Of a stretch of 20,565 nt of DNA, positions 15,525 through 20,565 are shown in pieces. Within the stretch, counting starts at the first letter, position 1; every line of letters begins with the position of its first letter. Under the pieces are notes generated by a model. That model was not told where the DNA came from. It saw only the letters and a list, made by a program, of their open reading frames with translations, and did not search any database. Origin of the DNA: RGIG9114 sp045592865 (GTDB taxonomy: Bacteria > Bacillota > Clostridia > Oscillospirales > JAGBHD01). The stretch lies in contig JAZNVP010000110.1 of the NCBI GenBank assembly GCA_045592865.1, positions 1 to 20,565 on the forward strand. The letters are read 5' to 3'. Both the position numbers and the translations under genes were made by a program.

Positions 15525-15565
15525 TGCCGCTACAAGAGTTATATAAAGCTCTTCTCAGAGCGGCA
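15525..15565 (-). promoter_or_regulatory. Structured rpsL-rpsG spacer with alternative hairpins
   Basis: In the mRNA (minus strand) a long hairpin pairs TGCCGCT with AGCGGCA (15565-15559 with 15531-15525). An inner stem pairs AAGAG with CTCTT (15553-15549 with 15538-15534). A competing short hairpin, GCTCT-GAGA-AGAGC (15561-15548), has a GNRA-type loop and uses bases of both stems. There is no U-tract, so it is not an intrinsic terminator. It may be a translational control site or a processing site. Confidence 0.5.
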
Positions 15566-15583
15566 TAAAACACATATTTGAGA

Positions 15584-16006
15584 TTATTGAGCGCCAGCCT
15601 TCGGGCGTTTTGCTCCGTATTTGGAACGGCCCTGATTTCTTTTCGCAACACCCTGGGTATCCAATGTTCCACGAATAACGTGATAACGAACACCAGGAAG
15701 GTCCTTAACACGGCCACCACGAATCAAAACAACGCTGTGCTCCTGAAGGTTGTGTCCTATTCCGGGGATATACGCTGTTACTTCTGTTCCGTTTGAAAGC
15801 TTTACTCTGGCAACCTTTCTTAAAGCCGAGTTAGGCTTTTTAGGTGTCATTGTTCTAACTGCTGTGCAAACGCCTCTTTTCTGAGGAGAAGTTTGTTCGA
15901 TAGCAACGTTCTTCTTAGAGTTAAATCCTCTTAAAAGAGCAGGAGACATCGACTTCTTGGTTAAAACCTTTCTTCCTTTGCGAACGAGCTGGTTAAATGT
16001 AGGCAT
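15584..16006 (-). CDS. rpsL: 30S ribosomal protein S12
   Basis: This 140-residue decoding-centre protein starts MPTFNQLVRKGRK. It has the longer Gram-positive N-terminal insert (about 25-47). The decoding loop TPKKPNSALRK (54-64) and GRVKDLPG (99-106) are intact. The lysines that change in streptomycin-resistant mutants (K57 and K101 by this numbering) are wild type. AGGAGG lies 6 bases before the ATG. It is the first gene of the str operon, behind a consensus promoter just after rpoC. The small L7Ae-like gene often found between rpoC and rpsL in Firmicutes is absent. Confidence 0.98.
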   Translation of the reverse strand: MPTFNQLVRKGRKVLTKKSMSPALLRGFNSKKNVAIEQTSPQKRGVCTAVRTMTPKKPNSALRKVARVKLSNGTEVTAYIPGIGHNLQEHSVVLIRGGRVKDLPGVRYHVIRGTLDTQGVAKRNQGRSKYGAKRPKAGAQ

Positions 16007-16039
16007 ACCGCACCTCCTTACTTAAAAATTTTTATGTCA

Positions 16040-16059
16040 AGGGGCAGAAAACTGCCCCT
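16040..16059 (-). promoter_or_regulatory. Perfect hairpin in the str-operon leader
   Basis: An 8-bp stem (AGGGGCAG/CTGCCCCT, 16059-16052 with 16047-16040) closes a TTTT loop in the roughly 70-base leader. It lies about 20 bases downstream of the predicted start and about 19 bases before the Shine-Dalgarno. The following sequence has only a broken T stretch, so it is a weak terminator at best. It may be an attenuator or an mRNA-stabilising element. Confidence 0.55.
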
Positions 16060-16073
16060 GAACAACACATCCG

Positions 16074-16104
16074 CGCAATATATTATTTTACATCATATAT
16101 TGCG
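16074..16104. repeat. Inverted repeat over the str promoter
   Basis: Ten-base arms CGCAATATAT (16074-16083) and ATATATTGCG (16095-16104) are perfect complements with an 11-base centre. The repeat spans most of the spacer and all of the -10 of the str promoter. It could be an operator or a DNA-shape element. As RNA from rpoC it would form a weak hairpin without a U-tract, so it is not a good terminator. Confidence 0.5.
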
Positions 16105-16113
16105 ATTTGTCAA
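16085..16113 (-). promoter_or_regulatory. Consensus promoter of the rpsL-rpsG-fusA-tuf operon
   Basis: On the minus strand, TTGACA (16113-16108) is followed by a 17-bp spacer and TAAAAT (16090-16085). The -35 begins 4 bases after the rpoC stop codon. The predicted start near 16078 gives a leader of about 70 bases. With no strong terminator after rpoC, the str genes are probably read both from this promoter and by readthrough from rpoBC. Confidence 0.8.
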
Positions 16114-16117
16114 TAAT

Positions 16118-19654
<3,537 letters not shown>

Positions 19655-19671
19655 TCTACTCTTCCTCCCTA

Positions 19672-20565
19672 TTAAAATTCTTCGTCATCCGCAAGGTCTG
19701 TCATAAACCCTTCGGACTCGTCTTCATTTGCGTCCTCTATGGCATATCCGTCCATATCAGACTCTACCTCTACCGAGCTGAATGCTTCGTCATCAACAAG
19801 CGGAGGTAAACCGTAATCATCGTCCTCGTCATAATTATTCTTAAGATCGATCTCTTCCTTGTTGTCGTCAAGAACCTTAACGTCAAGACCCAAGGACTGA
19901 AGCTCTTTAATAAGAACCTTAAACGATTCGGGGATTCCGGGTGTAGGAATATTCTCACCCTTAACGATCGATTCGTAGGTCTTAACTCTACCGACAACGT
20001 CGTCAGATTTAACGGTGAGGATTTCCTGAAGTGTGTAAGCAGCACCGTAAGCCTCGAGTGCCCAAACCTCCATCTCTCCGAAACGCTGACCGCCGAACTG
20101 GGCTTTACCGCCGAGAGGCTGCTGTGTAACGAGGGAGTAAGGACCTGTTGAACGGGCATGGATCTTATCGTCAACGAGGTGGTGGAGCTTTAAGAAGTAT
20201 TTATAACCAACGGTTACTCTGCTATCGAAGGCATCGCCGGTTCTTCCGTCGTAAAGAACGGCTTTACCGTCCTCAGGGAGACCTGCCATTTTGAGAGCCT
20301 CTCTGATGTCTTCCTCGTGGGCACCGTCGAATACAGGTGTCATAACCTTCCAGCCGAGCGCCTGAGCCGCATAGCCGAGGTGAACCTCGAGCACCTGACC
20401 GATATTCATTCGGGAAGGAACGCCCAAGGGATTAAGAACGATATCGAGAGGAGTTCCGTCCTCAAGGAAGGGCATATCCTCCTGAGGAAGAATTCTCGAA
20501 ACAACGCCCTTGTTTCCGTGACGTCCTGCCATCTTATCGCCGACAGAGATCTTTCTCTTCTGAGC
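19672..20565 (-). CDS. rpoB: RNA polymerase beta subunit, C-terminal part (cut by window edge)
   Basis: The reading frame is open to the right edge, so only the last 297 residues are present and the gene starts outside the window. KRKISVGDKMAGRHGNKG and the following region bind near the active centre. GGKAQFGGQRFGEMEVWALEA belongs to the C-terminal clamp region that contacts beta'. The rifampicin-binding region lies outside the window. The final residues (encoded by about 19675-19870) form a very acidic, probably disordered tail rich in Asp and Glu, an extension known from other Firmicutes beta subunits. The stop is TAA at 19674-19672, followed by rpoC. Confidence 0.98.
   Translation of the reverse strand, partial: AQKRKISVGDKMAGRHGNKGVVSRILPQEDMPFLEDGTPLDIVLNPLGVPSRMNIGQVLEVHLGYAAQALGWKVMTPVFDGAHEEDIREALKMAGLPEDGKAVLYDGRTGDAFDSRVTVGYKYFLKLHHLVDDKIHARSTGPYSLVTQQPLGGKAQFGGQRFGEMEVWALEAYGAAYTLQEILTVKSDDVVGRVKTYESIVKGENIPTPGIPESFKVLIKELQSLGLDVKVLDDNKEEIDLKNNYDEDDDYGLPPLVDDEAFSSVEVESDMDGYAIEDANEDESEGFMTDLADDEEF

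Noticed and set aside
16035..16040. Second TTGACA on the minus strand in the rpsL leader
   Set aside because: At 17 bp downstream lies the Shine-Dalgarno GGAGG rather than a -10 box, so it is not a promoter.

Overview
The window looks like chromosome from a low-to-mid-GC Gram-positive bacterium of the class Clostridia, perhaps an uncultured gut member of the Oscillospirales or Christensenellales. This placement is an inference. It rests on the rpoB-rpoC-rpsL-rpsG-fusA-tuf order, the Gram-positive type of S12, strong Shine-Dalgarno sites, clear sigma-A-type promoters and short U-tailed terminators. There are 15 protein genes and no RNA gene, CRISPR array or recognisable insertion sequence. Coding density is high, and no stretch above 300 bases lacks a gene.

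Region 1 (1-3769): a short repeat-like element and a terminator lie at the left edge. A three-gene surface-polysaccharide cassette follows on the minus strand, read as glycosyltransferase, flippase, then sugar aminotransferase. It has its own extended -10 promoter (3724-3752), and the genes overlap or nearly touch.

Region 2 (3770-11501): a minus-strand AraC-family regulator diverges from a six-gene plus-strand carbohydrate operon. The operon encodes an enolase-superfamily sugar-acid dehydratase, a GH13 alpha-glycosidase, an RraA-family lyase, a beta-lactamase-fold serine hydrolase, a divergent GH10 enzyme and an SDR oxidoreductase. None of the six has a visible signal peptide, so the pathway looks cytosolic: glycosidases and a hydrolase trim an imported conjugate, and the dehydratase, SDR and RraA enzyme process the released acid sugar. 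The divergent promoters overlap under a perfect 26-bp inverted repeat (4717-4742). This is the most striking regulatory feature and the best candidate for an undescribed system.

Region 3 (11502-20565): two back-to-back terminators separate the sugar operon from the convergent information-processing block on the minus strand. In transcription order this block is rpoB (3' part only), rpoC, rpsL, rpsG, fusA, tuf. A consensus promoter sits 4 bases after the rpoC stop for the str operon, and tuf appears to have an additional promoter of its own. The tuf gene ends in terminators and is not followed by the S10 ribosomal operon.
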